A stretch of 64,000 nt of DNA from Aestuariibaculum suncheonense (GCF_014596935.1 NZ_JACVXC010000002.1:315459-379458), one strand, 5' to 3'; numbered from the stretch's first letter, positions 27,401 to 37,000 are shown. Translations and numbers: made by a program. The notes: generated by a model not told the origin, from the letters alone.

Positions 27401-27419
27401 CGAATAAAACAATTCTGTT

Positions 27420-28076
27420 ATGGCTAAAAAGAAATCCTTATCGAAAACATATATTTTATCGCATTACATGAATTATGTTCTAGAACACAACGAACGTCCT
27501 AAAACCATTTTCTCATTCTGCAAAACTATTGACACAGAAGAATCTAAGTTTTACGAGTTTTTTGGTTCTTTTGATGGTTTGGAGAAAGATATCTTCAATC
27601 AGTTTCTTTTAAACACCATTAGCCTGTTAGAAAAAGACACAAACTTTAATTCATTCGAATCGAGAAATAAACTTTTGAGTTTTTATTACACGTTTTTCGA
27701 AATACTAACAGCTAACAGAAGTTTTGTTGCTTTTGTATTAAACGGATTTAAAACAGATTTAAAACGCCTTAAAGTACTTTCAACACTTCGACAAAGCTTT
27801 ATTGAATTTATTGAAAGTCTGAATATTGAAACCATCGAAACCAAACAAAAAGACGTCGATAAATTTCAGCAAAAAGCAATAACAGAATCGGCTTGGTTAC
27901 AACTATTAATCACTATTGAATTCTGGCTTAAAGACAGCTCTGCAAAATTTGAAAAAACCGATATTTTCATTGAAAAATCTGTAAATACAAGTTTCGACAT
28001 TATCAATACAACACCTATTAAAAGTATTATCGACCTGGGGAAATTTCTGTTTAAAGAAAAAGTACAAATGTCCTAA
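27420..28076 (+). CDS. TetR-like transcriptional regulator
   Basis: 218 residues. The first 60 residues fit a TetR-type helix-turn-helix (KTYILSHYMNYVLEHNERPK, then IDTEESKFYEFFGSFDGLE with the recognition helix followed by a Tyr/Phe-rich turn). The rest is helical and divergent, as expected for a ligand-binding domain. It is the first gene of a unit running into ABC1, flavin reductase, SDR and photolyase genes. It likely regulates its own operon through the palindrome upstream. The ligand or signal is unknown. The family call rests on the N-terminal pattern and size. Confidence 0.7.
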   Translation: MAKKKSLSKTYILSHYMNYVLEHNERPKTIFSFCKTIDTEESKFYEFFGSFDGLEKDIFNQFLLNTISLLEKDTNFNSFESRNKLLSFYYTFFEILTANRSFVAFVLNGFKTDLKRLKVLSTLRQSFIEFIESLNIETIETKQKDVDKFQQKAITESAWLQLLITIEFWLKDSSAKFEKTDIFIEKSVNTSFDIINTTPIKSIIDLGKFLFKEKVQMS

Positions 28077-28085
28077 ATCGTAAAT

Positions 28086-29399
28086 ATGAAAACCATCGAT
28101 CATATACCAACATCCAAAATTCAAAGAGCCTCAAAACTCGTTTCTACGGGGGCTAAAGTTGGTGTGAATTATTTAAAATATTACGGCGATAAAATCACAA
28201 AATCTGAGGCTGAAGCATTAGACACGCTTAACAAAAACAACGCCGAAGATATTTATGACGGCCTAAAGCAACTAAAAGGAAGTGCTTTAAAAGTGGCACA
28301 GATGCTTAGTATGGAAAAGAACATTTTACCAACGGCTTATGTAGAAAAATTCTCTTTATCGCAGTTCTCTGTTCCGCCGCTATCGGCCCCTTTAGTGCTC
28401 AAAACATTTAAAACAAACTTAGGGAAGTTGCCAAGCCAGATTTACGACTCTTTTAACCTTAACTCTGTTAATGCCGCCAGTATTGGACAGGTACATGAAG
28501 CAGAAAAGGACGGGAAAAAACTTGCTGTGAAAATTCAATACCCTGGAGTTGCTAGCAGTATTGCTAGCGATTTGGCTTTGGTAAAACCTATAGCGATTAA
28601 AATGTTTAATATTAGAGGAAAGGATTCTGATAAGTATTTTAAAGAAGTAGAACACAAACTCATTGAGGAAACCAATTACATTTTAGAAGTTGAACAAAGT
28701 AAATTTATTGCAGAAAGCTGCCGACATATTCCTAACTTAAAGTTCCCAAATTATTATGAGGACTTGTCTTCGGAACGCATCATTACCATGGATTGGATGG
28801 ACGGTGAACACCTTTCGGAATTCACGGCCTACAATTCTGATGAAAATACAGCTCAAAAACTCGGTCAGGCTCTTTGGGATTTTTACATGTACCAAATGCA
28901 TGTCTTAAAAAAAGTACATGCCGATCCGCATCCCGGAAATTTCCTTGTTTCTGAAAAAGGTGAGCTTATTGTTCTCGATTTTGGTTGTATAAAAACCGTT
29001 CCCGATAGTTTTTACAAACCTTATTTTGAACTGGCACAAAAGGAAAACATCAATAACCCTGAAGTATTTAAGGCTAAAATGTTTGAATTAGAAATACTTC
29101 GGGATGACGACAGTAAAGAAGAATTAGAATTTTTCTCGTCCATGTTTTTCGATATGCTTAGCCTGTTTACACAACCATTTCACTCTGAAACTTTCGATTT
29201 TTCTAATACGGAATTTTTTAAAGCTATTTCCGAAATGGGACAGCGTTACAGCAAAAGCACAGAACTTAAACAAATGAATGGGAATCGTGGTTCGAAACAC
29301 TTCATTTACATCAACCGAACGTTTTTTGGCTTATATAACCTCATGTTCGATTTAAAAGCTAAAGACATAAAAATCAACAATTTTAAAACGCTCCAATAA
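28086..29399 (+). CDS. ABC1/AarF/UbiB-family protein kinase-like protein
   Basis: 437 residues. The ABC1 domain has the KxGQ-like motif as KGSALKVAQML (about 60-70), AASIGQVHEAE with the Ala-rich nucleotide loop, the Lys of LAVKIQYPG (about 155-163), and the catalytic/metal motifs HADPHPGNFLV and LDFGCIK. Family members act as atypical kinases/ATPases in isoprenoid quinone metabolism or in membrane stress. Cyanobacterial and plant ABC1K relatives are tied to photo-oxidative stress, which fits this location. There is no visible membrane helix. It overlaps the flavin reductase gene by one base. Confidence 0.88.
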   Translation: MKTIDHIPTSKIQRASKLVSTGAKVGVNYLKYYGDKITKSEAEALDTLNKNNAEDIYDGLKQLKGSALKVAQMLSMEKNILPTAYVEKFSLSQFSVPPLSAPLVLKTFKTNLGKLPSQIYDSFNLNSVNAASIGQVHEAEKDGKKLAVKIQYPGVASSIASDLALVKPIAIKMFNIRGKDSDKYFKEVEHKLIEETNYILEVEQSKFIAESCRHIPNLKFPNYYEDLSSERIITMDWMDGEHLSEFTAYNSDENTAQKLGQALWDFYMYQMHVLKKVHADPHPGNFLVSEKGELIVLDFGCIKTVPDSFYKPYFELAQKENINNPEVFKAKMFELEILRDDDSKEELEFFSSMFFDMLSLFTQPFHSETFDFSNTEFFKAISEMGQRYSKSTELKQMNGNRGSKHFIYINRTFFGLYNLMFDLKAKDIKINNFKTLQ

Positions 29400-30025
29400 T
29401 GTATTTCAGTAGCAAAAACATTAATGATATGCATCACCTGTACCGCATCAACTTAATTAATAGTTGTTCGGGATTTAAAAGTGCAAATCTTATTGGCACT
29501 AAATCTAAGGAAGGCATAGAAAATGTAGCTGTTTTTAGTTCAGTAACACATTTGGGAAGTCACCCGCCCCTTTTAGGTTTTATACTCCGCCCAACTACGG
29601 TATTAAGAAATACCTACGAAAACATTAGAGAGACAGGTGTTTATACTATAAATCATATTCATAAAACTATTATTGAAGACGCACATCACACGTCTGCAAA
29701 ATACAACAAAGACATATCTGAATTTGATGCAACCCATTTAATGCCAGAATATAAAAACGATTGTTTCGCGCCATTCGTTCAAGATGCACCGGTACAATTA
29801 CAAATGGCATATGTTTCAGAATATTTTATCAAAGAAAACAACACCATATTACTTATTGGAGAAGTTGAAGGCTTGTTTATAAAAGATGATTTACTTGAAG
29901 ACGACGGATTCATTAATCTATCAAAAGCAGAGATTGCTTCTATTAACGGATTAGACGCCTATACGATTCCAAAACTTGAAAAACGTTTGGAATACCAAAG
30001 ACCAAAGCAGTTATCTGACATTTAA
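29399..30025 (+). CDS. Flavin reductase-like FMN-binding protein
   Basis: 208 residues with a split-barrel flavin reductase fold: NLIGTKSKEGIENVAVFSS, HPPLLGFILRP, and TGVYTINHIHKTI are the typical strands that wrap FMN. Such proteins reduce flavin with NAD(P)H or carry FMN in oxidoreductase systems. In a photolyase operon, supply of reduced flavin would be a natural role, but that is inference. It is coupled to the ABC1 gene (TAATG overlap). Confidence 0.82.
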   Translation: MYFSSKNINDMHHLYRINLINSCSGFKSANLIGTKSKEGIENVAVFSSVTHLGSHPPLLGFILRPTTVLRNTYENIRETGVYTINHIHKTIIEDAHHTSAKYNKDISEFDATHLMPEYKNDCFAPFVQDAPVQLQMAYVSEYFIKENNTILLIGEVEGLFIKDDLLEDDGFINLSKAEIASINGLDAYTIPKLEKRLEYQRPKQLSDI

Positions 30026-30042
30026 ATCGAAAGAATACAATC

Positions 30043-31467
30043 ATGAAAGTTCTCATTACAGGAGCAACCGGCTACATTGGGAAACGCATTATACCGCTAC
30101 TTTTAAATGAAGGACATACTGTGGTTTGCGCTGTTCGTGGAAAACTGAGAACCGAACGAAAGTATTTTGATGAAGATGACATTGAGGTTGTTGAAGCCGA
30201 TTTTTTAAAGCCTGAAACACTTAAAAATATCCCAAAAGATATCGACGCCGCCTACTATTTGATTCATTCCATGTCCACTTCGGTAGACCAGTTTCATAAA
30301 ATGGAAGAAGCCTGCGCTGTTAATTTTAAAAATTACATTGAAACCACAGACGTTAAGCAGGTCATTTACCTAAGTGGAATTACCAACGACACTAAACTTT
30401 CCAAACATTTATTATCTAGAAAAAATGTTGAAAACACCCTAAAATCAAATATTTACGCATTAACTGTTTTTAAAGCAGGTATTATTGTAGGCTCAGGAAG
30501 TGCCAGCTTCGAAATTATTAGAGATTTAGTTGAAAAACTTCCCGTAATGATAACTCCAAAATGGCTGAATACTAAAACACAACCCATTGGTATTAGAGAT
30601 GTTTTAAGCTTTTTAGTAAATGCTTTAGGCAAAAAGGAACTCTTCAAGACATCTCATGACATATTCGGGCCAGAAATTCTAACCTACAAAACCATGTTGT
30701 TACAATTTGCTGAAATCCGAAAACTAAAACGCTACATTATTACGCTTCCGGTCATGACACCTAAACTATCCAGTTACTGGTTGTACTTTGTTACCTCAAC
30801 ATCATACAAACTGGCAAGAAGTTTAGTAAACAGTATGGGTATTGAAATCATTGGCAAACCAAGTAATATCAATACCATATTAAATGTGAAACCCATGACT
30901 TATAAAAATGCGGTAGCATTAGCCTTTGAAAAAATTGAAAGCAACCATATTACCTCTAGCTGGAAAGATGCTTTAATTAATAGTCGACATAAAAAGCGAG
31001 CTTCTAGCAAATATTTAAAAGTTCCTAAGTTTGGTTGTTTTAAGGATATTAAAGAACAAACTGTTTTAGATGAACAACGTACACTAGATAAAATCTGGGC
31101 TATTGGTGGAGAAAACGGCTGGTATTATGGTAACTTTTTATGGAAAATTAGAGGATTTCTCGACAAACTCGTTGGAGGTATAGGCTTACGTCGTGGCCGA
31201 ACTAACAAAACAGAAATTCATACCGGTGATGCCCTAGATTTTTGGCGTGTGCTTTTAGCCGATAGACAACAAAAAAGATTAATACTGTTTGCCGAAATGA
31301 AATTACCTGGTGAAGCCTGGCTGGAGTTTAGAGTGAATAACGGAAAAGTATACCAGCGCGCTACATTCAGGCCAAGAGGATTAGCAGGAAGACTATATTG
31401 GTACAGCGTTTTACCTTTTCATGGTTTCATTTTTAAAGGCATGATTAATCAATTAGCCAAAGCTTAA
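30043..31467 (+). CDS. SDR-type NAD(P)-binding protein with C-terminal DUF2867
   Basis: 474 residues. The N-terminal extended-SDR domain (1-290) has VLITGATGYIGKRI (3-16) and YYLIHSMSTS. The C-terminal part (about 320-470) matches DUF2867 (LDKIWAIGGENGWYYGN, GDALDFWRVL, PGEAWLEFRV). This fusion is common in bacteria beside photolyase and DUF2256 genes. Its substrate is not known to me. It lies 17 bases downstream of the flavin reductase gene. Confidence 0.85.
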   Translation: MKVLITGATGYIGKRIIPLLLNEGHTVVCAVRGKLRTERKYFDEDDIEVVEADFLKPETLKNIPKDIDAAYYLIHSMSTSVDQFHKMEEACAVNFKNYIETTDVKQVIYLSGITNDTKLSKHLLSRKNVENTLKSNIYALTVFKAGIIVGSGSASFEIIRDLVEKLPVMITPKWLNTKTQPIGIRDVLSFLVNALGKKELFKTSHDIFGPEILTYKTMLLQFAEIRKLKRYIITLPVMTPKLSSYWLYFVTSTSYKLARSLVNSMGIEIIGKPSNINTILNVKPMTYKNAVALAFEKIESNHITSSWKDALINSRHKKRASSKYLKVPKFGCFKDIKEQTVLDEQRTLDKIWAIGGENGWYYGNFLWKIRGFLDKLVGGIGLRRGRTNKTEIHTGDALDFWRVLLADRQQKRLILFAEMKLPGEAWLEFRVNNGKVYQRATFRPRGLAGRLYWYSVLPFHGFIFKGMINQLAKA

Positions 31468-31469
31468 TT

Positions 31470-31622
31470 GTGCCAAAAACAGTAAAAAAAGAAAATCTAC
31501 CGGTTAAAATATGCCCGGTTTGTAACCGACCCTTTTCGTGGCGAAAAAAATGGAAAAAATACTGGAACGATGTAATATATTGTAGCGAACAATGCAAACG
31601 CAGGAAAACAAAACAAGCTTAA
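31470..31622 (+). CDS. DUF2256 zinc-ribbon-like protein, 50 aa
   Basis: The frame begins at GTG 31470, two bases after the SDR stop. It has two Cys pairs, CPVC (residues 15-18) and CSEQC (38-42), around RPFSWRKKWKKYWNDV: the DUF2256 pattern, a likely zinc-binding mini-protein. DUF2256 genes occur next to cryptochrome/photolyase genes in many bacteria, so the context is expected. Its last 31 bases overlap the start of the Cry-DASH gene in another frame, implying coupled translation. The function is unknown. Confidence 0.85.
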   Translation: MPKTVKKENLPVKICPVCNRPFSWRKKWKKYWNDVIYCSEQCKRRKTKQA

Positions 31623-32905
31623 TCTGGTTTCGAAATAATTTAAGGATTCATGATAATTCGTCCATAACAAAAGCCATTACAAAGGGCAATAAAGTTATTG
31701 CAATTTACTGTTTCGACCCCAGACATTTTCAAATTAGTGAGTTCGGATTTAAAAAAACCGAAAAATATCGTGCTAGATTTTTAATTGAATCCGCTACCAA
31801 CTTAAAAGCCAATCTTGAAAAGCATCACATTCCCCTATTTGTTTACCTTGACAAACCCGAAAATCAGATTCCAAAATTGGTTGCAGACCATCAGGTAACC
31901 GATATTTTTCTTCAAGAAGAATGGACTCATGAAGAAACTTTTGTCTTTAATCAGGTTAAAAAACAACTATCAAACAATGTTCAATTTACAGCATCATTCG
32001 AACAATTTTTATTTCATCCCGAGGACATTCCATTTAAAATAGAACAGCTACCCAATATATTTACCAACTTCCGAAAAACTGTTGAAAAGTACGTCAATGT
32101 TCAACCTCTCTCTAAACATACAATTGTAAATTTTCAGCAACCAGAATTTCAAAACACTACCAAAATTCCAACACTAAATGATTTGGGTCTCGAGGATTTC
32201 AATATTCACCACAAAAGCGCATTCCCTTTTAGTGGAGGAGAATCTGCCGCTTTAAATCATATGCAACATTATATCTTTAACACACAAAAGCTTGGCGTTT
32301 ACAAAAACACGAGAAATGGACTTATTGGCACAGACTACAGTTCTAAGTTTTCACCTTGGCTTGCCAATGGATGCCTATCTCCTAAACTTATATATCATGA
32401 AATTAAACGGTTTGAAAATGAATATTTCAGTAATCAATCCACCTACTGGCTCATTTTTGAGCTTATCTGGAGAGACTATTTCAAATACATTTCACTAAAA
32501 TATGGTAATAACATCTTTAAAACTGAAGGCATTCTAAACAAAACCTATTCATGGTATAAAAACAAAGAAACTATTCAGCATTGGATTGATGGAAAAACAT
32601 CTGAACCTTTTGTAAATGCTAACATGATTGAACTTGGAAAAACAGGCTGGATGAGTAATCGAGGTAGACAAAATGTGGCCAGTTATTTTGCTAAACACCT
32701 AAAAATAGACTGGCGTATTGGTGCCAGTTATTTTGAAAGCCTGCTTCTCGATTACGATGTACATAGCAATTATGGAAACTGGATGTATGTTTCCGGTGTT
32801 GGCAATGACCCCAGAGACCGAAAATTTGATGTAAAATCGCAAGCCGAGCGTTACGATACCAACGGTAAACACCAACGTTTATGGCTTCAAAACTCCCTGT
32901 TTTAA
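31592..32905 (+). CDS. Cryptochrome DASH family protein
   Basis: 437 residues. The N-terminal alpha/beta photolyase domain (LIWFRNNLRIHDN at about 9-21, AIYCFDPRHF) binds the antenna cofactor. The FAD domain follows with FTNFRKTVEKY, GTDYSSKFSPWLANGCLSP, ELIWRDYFKYISLKYG, NANMIELGKTGWMSNRGRQN and NYGNWMYVSGVGNDPRDRKF. The TNFRK segment and ending are typical of Cry-DASH, which repairs CPDs in single-stranded DNA and may signal in blue light. It starts inside the DUF2256 gene and ends five bases before the next photolyase. Confidence 0.92.
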   Translation: MQTQENKTSLIWFRNNLRIHDNSSITKAITKGNKVIAIYCFDPRHFQISEFGFKKTEKYRARFLIESATNLKANLEKHHIPLFVYLDKPENQIPKLVADHQVTDIFLQEEWTHEETFVFNQVKKQLSNNVQFTASFEQFLFHPEDIPFKIEQLPNIFTNFRKTVEKYVNVQPLSKHTIVNFQQPEFQNTTKIPTLNDLGLEDFNIHHKSAFPFSGGESAALNHMQHYIFNTQKLGVYKNTRNGLIGTDYSSKFSPWLANGCLSPKLIYHEIKRFENEYFSNQSTYWLIFELIWRDYFKYISLKYGNNIFKTEGILNKTYSWYKNKETIQHWIDGKTSEPFVNANMIELGKTGWMSNRGRQNVASYFAKHLKIDWRIGASYFESLLLDYDVHSNYGNWMYVSGVGNDPRDRKFDVKSQAERYDTNGKHQRLWLQNSLF

Positions 32906-32909
32906 TATT

Positions 32910-34442
32910 TTGAAAACTCTTAGACTCATACTTGGCGACCAGCTAAACAGTAAACACAGCTGGTATAAATCCAAGCAAAACAACCACGTGTATTGCATGT
33001 TTGAAATGCGTCAGGAAACTGATTATGTAACGCATCATATTCAAAAAGTCGTAGGCTTTTTTGCAGCCATGCGCGATTTTTCAAAGCTGTTAAAATCAAA
33101 AGGTTATCAAGTTGAATACTTTACACTAGACGACCAGAGAAATACTCAAAACCTTATTAACAATCTTCAAAAACTCATTAAAGACTTTAACATTCAAAAA
33201 TTTGAATACCAACATCCTGACGAGTATCGTTTAAATGAACAATTACTCCAATTTACAAAAACAATAAAAATACCTTCCGAAGTATTTTCAACTGAACATT
33301 TTTATACAAACCGCCATGAATTAAAGGCGTTTTACAAGGACAAAAAACAATACCTCATGGAAACATTTTATCGCCATATGCGTAAAAAACATGACATTCT
33401 AATAGTTACGAATCAACCCGAAGGCGGAACATGGAATTTCGACAAAAGCAATAGAAACAAATGGAAAGACAAACCAGAAATTCCGATGTATAAACAGTTC
33501 AATAATCAGGTTTCCAATATTATTACATTGATAAAAAAGGAAAAGATAAAAACCATAGGACGGTTTGAATCCAACACCTTCGAATACCCTATTAACCGAG
33601 AGCAAGCTTTAATTCAGCTTAAATATTTCTGTGAAACCTTGCTCATAAATTTTGGCGATTATCAGGACGCCATGCACACTCAAGAAGTAAATCTATTCCA
33701 TTCCCGATTATCATTTGCCATGAACTTAAAGCTCATTTCTCCAAAAAATGTGGTCGATACGGTTTTAAATTACTGGTACAAACATGGCAAGAATATTGAC
33801 ATTTCCCAAATTGAAGGTTTTGTCCGGCAAATTATTGGCTGGCGGGAATATATGCGAGGCATGTACTGGGCATTTATGCCTGAATACAAAAAACTGAATC
33901 ATTTAAAAAACACCCAACCACTTCCTGATTTTTTTTGGACAGCAAACACAAAAATGAATTGCTTAAAACACAGTATTACCAACAGTTTAAACCATGGATA
34001 TGCACACCACATTCAACGGCTTATGATTACAGGCAACTTTGCCTTATTAGCCCAAATTCACCCTGATGACGTTGACAAATGGTATTTAGGCATTTATGTT
34101 GATGCTGTTGAATGGGTACAATTACCAAATACCCGAGGCATGAGTCAGTTTGCCGATGGCGGTAAAATTGCCACAAAACCATATGTATCCAGCGCCAGTT
34201 ATATTAGTAAAATGAGCAATTATTGTGATAGCTGTTACTACAATAAAAACGAAAAACTAGGCAAAAATGCCTGCCCTTTTAATAGTCTATACTGGAATTT
34301 TTTGGATGATAAACGAGATGTGTTAAGCAAAAACCGTCGGATGAGCATGATGTTTAGCATCCTTGATAAAATAAATAAAAATCAACTTATAAAAATTAAA
34401 GAAAGAGCACAACGAATTATCGCATGTCCTGATGCATTTTAA
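32910..34442 (+). CDS. Iron-sulfur photolyase (FeS-BCP / prokaryotic (6-4) type)
   Basis: 510 residues starting at TTG 32910. The N-terminal RLILGDQLNSKHSW is the mark of the FeS-BCP (PhrB/CryPro) clade. Four cysteines at about 351, 439, 442 and 455 (MNCLKHS; NYCDSC; NACPFN) match in spacing the [4Fe-4S] ligands of Agrobacterium PhrB. Members repair (6-4) photoproducts with FAD and a lumazine antenna. All four ligands are retained, so it is probably active. It lies five bases after Cry-DASH and seven before the next photolyase. Confidence 0.92.
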   Translation: MKTLRLILGDQLNSKHSWYKSKQNNHVYCMFEMRQETDYVTHHIQKVVGFFAAMRDFSKLLKSKGYQVEYFTLDDQRNTQNLINNLQKLIKDFNIQKFEYQHPDEYRLNEQLLQFTKTIKIPSEVFSTEHFYTNRHELKAFYKDKKQYLMETFYRHMRKKHDILIVTNQPEGGTWNFDKSNRNKWKDKPEIPMYKQFNNQVSNIITLIKKEKIKTIGRFESNTFEYPINREQALIQLKYFCETLLINFGDYQDAMHTQEVNLFHSRLSFAMNLKLISPKNVVDTVLNYWYKHGKNIDISQIEGFVRQIIGWREYMRGMYWAFMPEYKKLNHLKNTQPLPDFFWTANTKMNCLKHSITNSLNHGYAHHIQRLMITGNFALLAQIHPDDVDKWYLGIYVDAVEWVQLPNTRGMSQFADGGKIATKPYVSSASYISKMSNYCDSCYYNKNEKLGKNACPFNSLYWNFLDDKRDVLSKNRRMSMMFSILDKINKNQLIKIKERAQRIIACPDAF

Positions 34443-34448
34443 AAAAGA

Positions 34449-35933
34449 ATGAAGCAAAATTTAAATGTTGTCTGGTTAAAAAGAGACCTTCGGCTGGAGG
34501 ATAACGAAGCTGTAGCAAATGCCATCGCAACAAATCATCGCGTACTACTACTCTATGTTTTTGAAGACTTTTTGCTTCAAGACCCTCATTATAGTGAACG
34601 CCATTGGAATTTTGTAAAGCAATCTTTAGAAGACCTTAACCGTTCTCTTTACATTTACAATTCTAAAGTTTTGGCAATTTATAGCTCTATTGAAAACGCT
34701 ATCCAAAGCCTTCAAAAAAATTATCATATTCAACAGGTATTTTCTCATCAGGAAACTGGCATAGCTTCAACCTACAAAAGAGACATGGCTTTCGCAGAAT
34801 TTTGTAAAACAAACGATATTCTATGGAAAGAACACATAAATAACGGAGTTCAACGTGGCCTTCACAATCGTGCCACCTGGATTGAAGACTGGAATTATTT
34901 TATGTCTATTCCAGAATTCAAATTTCAGCCAAAAACAAAACAACTGCTTGTTATAAATGAAATCAACACTTTAGAACTTCATTTTAAAACCTCACAACTT
35001 AAGACGTCTCCAAACAGTCATTTTCAAAAAGGCGGCACATCTATGGCTTTAAAATACATGTCATCCTTTTTTAATAAACGCTATGAAAACTATATGTTTC
35101 ATATTTCAAAACCAATGGAAGCACGAACCGCCTGCAGCCGGCTATCACCTTATATTGCGTGGGGAAACTTATCTGTTAAACAGGTATTAAACACTGCTCA
35201 GGCAACATATACATATTCAAAACATAAACGCCATTTAAATGCCTTCACATCGCGATTACGTTGGCAAGCGCACTTTATTCAAAAGTTCGAAATGGAGCAT
35301 GACATGGAATTTAGAAGTGTTAACAAAGGTTATCATAACCTTTACAAAGCAAAAAACAAGGATTACCACGAAGCCTGGAAATCGGGAAATACAGGCTTTC
35401 CTTTGGTTGATGCCTGTATGCGCTGTCTCAAAGAAACCGGTTATTTAAATTTTAGAATGCGTGCTATGGTAGTTTCTTTTTTCACACACAATTTATGGCA
35501 ACCCTGGCAAGATTTAAGCAGGTATCTGGCGAGTTTGTTTTTAGACTTTGAACCCGGAATTCACTACCCACAAATTCAAATGCAAGCCGGAGAAACCGGA
35601 ATAAACACACTACGCATCTACAATCCATTAAAAAACAGTATTGAACTGGATCCTGATGGTACATTTATAAAACAATGGGTTCCAGAACTGACGCATTTAG
35701 ACACATCTTTTGTTCACAACCCTAATAATATGACTTATTTTGACCAACAACTCTTCGGATTTGAAATAGGAAAAGACTACCCATCCCCTATTATTGATGA
35801 ACAAAAAACACGTAAACATGCCAGTGCTATTTTATGGAATATGAAAGACAACGCATTGGTAAAACAAGAAAATTACCGCATATTAAAACACCACACACTA
35901 AACGAGAGAACAAGAATGCTGAAAAATAAATAG
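34449..35933 (+). CDS. Divergent cryptochrome/photolyase-family protein
   Basis: 494 residues. The N-terminus is photolyase-like ([16 protein letters not shown], about 8-23). The FAD domain has [30 protein letters not shown] and [20 protein letters not shown]. In place of the usual MHNR...NWQW region it has [20 protein letters not shown] followed by [18 protein letters not shown], then RIYNP. The region around the flavin N5 therefore differs from class I photolyases, and its activity (repair, single-strand repair or light signalling) cannot be assigned. It is the last gene of transcription unit 1. Confidence 0.85.
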   Translation: MKQNLNVVWLKRDLRLEDNEAVANAIATNHRVLLLYVFEDFLLQDPHYSERHWNFVKQSLEDLNRSLYIYNSKVLAIYSSIENAIQSLQKNYHIQQVFSHQETGIASTYKRDMAFAEFCKTNDILWKEHINNGVQRGLHNRATWIEDWNYFMSIPEFKFQPKTKQLLVINEINTLELHFKTSQLKTSPNSHFQKGGTSMALKYMSSFFNKRYENYMFHISKPMEARTACSRLSPYIAWGNLSVKQVLNTAQATYTYSKHKRHLNAFTSRLRWQAHFIQKFEMEHDMEFRSVNKGYHNLYKAKNKDYHEAWKSGNTGFPLVDACMRCLKETGYLNFRMRAMVVSFFTHNLWQPWQDLSRYLASLFLDFEPGIHYPQIQMQAGETGINTLRIYNPLKNSIELDPDGTFIKQWVPELTHLDTSFVHNPNNMTYFDQQLFGFEIGKDYPSPIIDEQKTRKHASAILWNMKDNALVKQENYRILKHHTLNERTRMLKNK

Positions 35934-35959
35934 CTTAAAAATGAATTGTTATTTTTTTT

Positions 35960-36001
35960 GTTTAACTTTTTCAATTAAAACATAAACATTTTGTATTTTT
36001 G
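35960..36001 (+). promoter_or_regulatory. Promoter P2 of the photolyase island
   Basis: GTTTAACT (35960-35967), 14 bases, ATAAACATTT (35982-35991), T-GTAT-T-TTT. The -7 element TATTTTTG (35994-36001) fits the consensus exactly. Motif and spacing match P1 at 27359. Confidence 0.65.
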
Positions 36002-36016
36002 AATAAATGTGAAAAT

Positions 36017-36445
36017 TTGCTTTTTATAACTACAAATAAAGACCATGAAATTACACGACAAATTAATGATTTGGTAGGTAAGCCATTTTCTTTTTGGACC
36101 TCTTTAAAGCTAAAAGGCATAGGATCTAAACGTATGATTATTGAAGATACCAGTCCCAACTTCGATTCTATTTTAAACCAAGTTAGCGACCTAAACTATG
36201 CAAATATTGAATTGCGACCACAAGGAATTCTAGTACATATCACTAAAGGCTTAAATCGCTTTGTTTGGGTCATCCCTTATTTTAAATTAAGCATTTACAA
36301 AACCAATGGGCTAAGTATTCATGCTAATGGTAGTTTTATTCGTTTTAGAAAAAGCAAAACTTTCAATGAAAACAGAGCATTTTTTAATAAGCTTTTAAAT
36401 CTAAAATTAGAATTCACTAAGCATTATAATTTCAATATCAATTAA
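36017..36445 (+). CDS. Hypothetical protein, first gene of photolyase unit 2
   Basis: About 142 residues, soluble, mixed alpha/beta, with no recognisable motif. The frame is open from TTG 35999, but that codon overlaps the -7 element at 35994-36001, so the next in-frame TTG (36017, followed by LFITTNKDHEI) is the more likely start. There is no suitable ATG. Its stop overlaps the ATG of the TIGR03643-type gene by one base. I do not recognise the family; the position suggests a role connected with light or UV response. Confidence 0.65.
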   Translation: MLFITTNKDHEITRQINDLVGKPFSFWTSLKLKGIGSKRMIIEDTSPNFDSILNQVSDLNYANIELRPQGILVHITKGLNRFVWVIPYFKLSIYKTNGLSIHANGSFIRFRKSKTFNENRAFFNKLLNLKLEFTKHYNFNIN

Positions 36446-36723
36446 TGATTAAAACATTTTCAGAACAGGAACTTGACCGAATAATTGAAATGGCATGGGA
36501 AGACCGCACACCGTTTGAAGCTATCACGTTTCAATTTCAACTTAAAGAACAAGAGGTTATTGAAATTATGAGAAAAGAACTGAAACCCGGAAGCTTCAGG
36601 CTTTGGCGAAAACGCGTGCAAGGAAGAGCTACAAAACACCAAAAATTGCGAGATTTTGAAAAAGGGCGATTTAAATGTAGTAGGCAAAAACAAATTACCG
36701 GAAATAAAATATCCAAAAGATAA
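36445..36723 (+). CDS. TIGR03643/DUF2805-type small protein
   Basis: 92 residues. The core is FSEQELDRIIEMAWEDRTPF (5-24), then FQFQLKEQEVIEIMRKELKP and SFRLWRKRVQGRATKH. This is the TIGR03643 pattern, a short helical, probably DNA-binding-like protein. In other bacteria it is encoded beside cryptochrome/photolyase and DUF2256 genes, which matches here. Its molecular function is not known to me. It is coupled to the upstream gene through a one-base stop/start overlap. Confidence 0.82.
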   Translation: MIKTFSEQELDRIIEMAWEDRTPFEAITFQFQLKEQEVIEIMRKELKPGSFRLWRKRVQGRATKHQKLRDFEKGRFKCSRQKQITGNKISKR

Positions 36724-36768
36724 ATAAGAAAGACTAAAAAAATATGTAAAACTTCTAAACTAAAAGCC

Positions 36769-36999
36769 ATGAGTACAATTGAACAAGCCTTAGAATTTGA
36801 ACAAGTAAGTTTAAAATCGTTATCTACAAACGATCGTATCGTCTTATCCAGGAAGGCAAAGGCCTTGATTTTAGATTTAAACCAAATCTACAAAACAAAA
36901 AAGGACGAGAACATCATGGATTTAATGAAACGCTTAACAGCCATAAAGCGCAAAGTAGAAAAGCGTTTAAACGGCAAGCATTTACTAAACAATATATAA
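36769..36999 (+). CDS. Small helical protein, 76 aa, unknown
   Basis: It begins MSTIEQALEFEQVSLKS and ends KRLNGKHLLNNI. It is basic at the C-terminus, appears all-helical, and has no Cys or membrane segment. It lies one base before the SDR gene ATG and 46 bases after the TIGR03643-type gene. I do not recognise the family. Confidence 0.65.
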   Translation: MSTIEQALEFEQVSLKSLSTNDRIVLSRKAKALILDLNQIYKTKKDENIMDLMKRLTAIKRKVEKRLNGKHLLNNI

Positions 37000-37000
37000 C

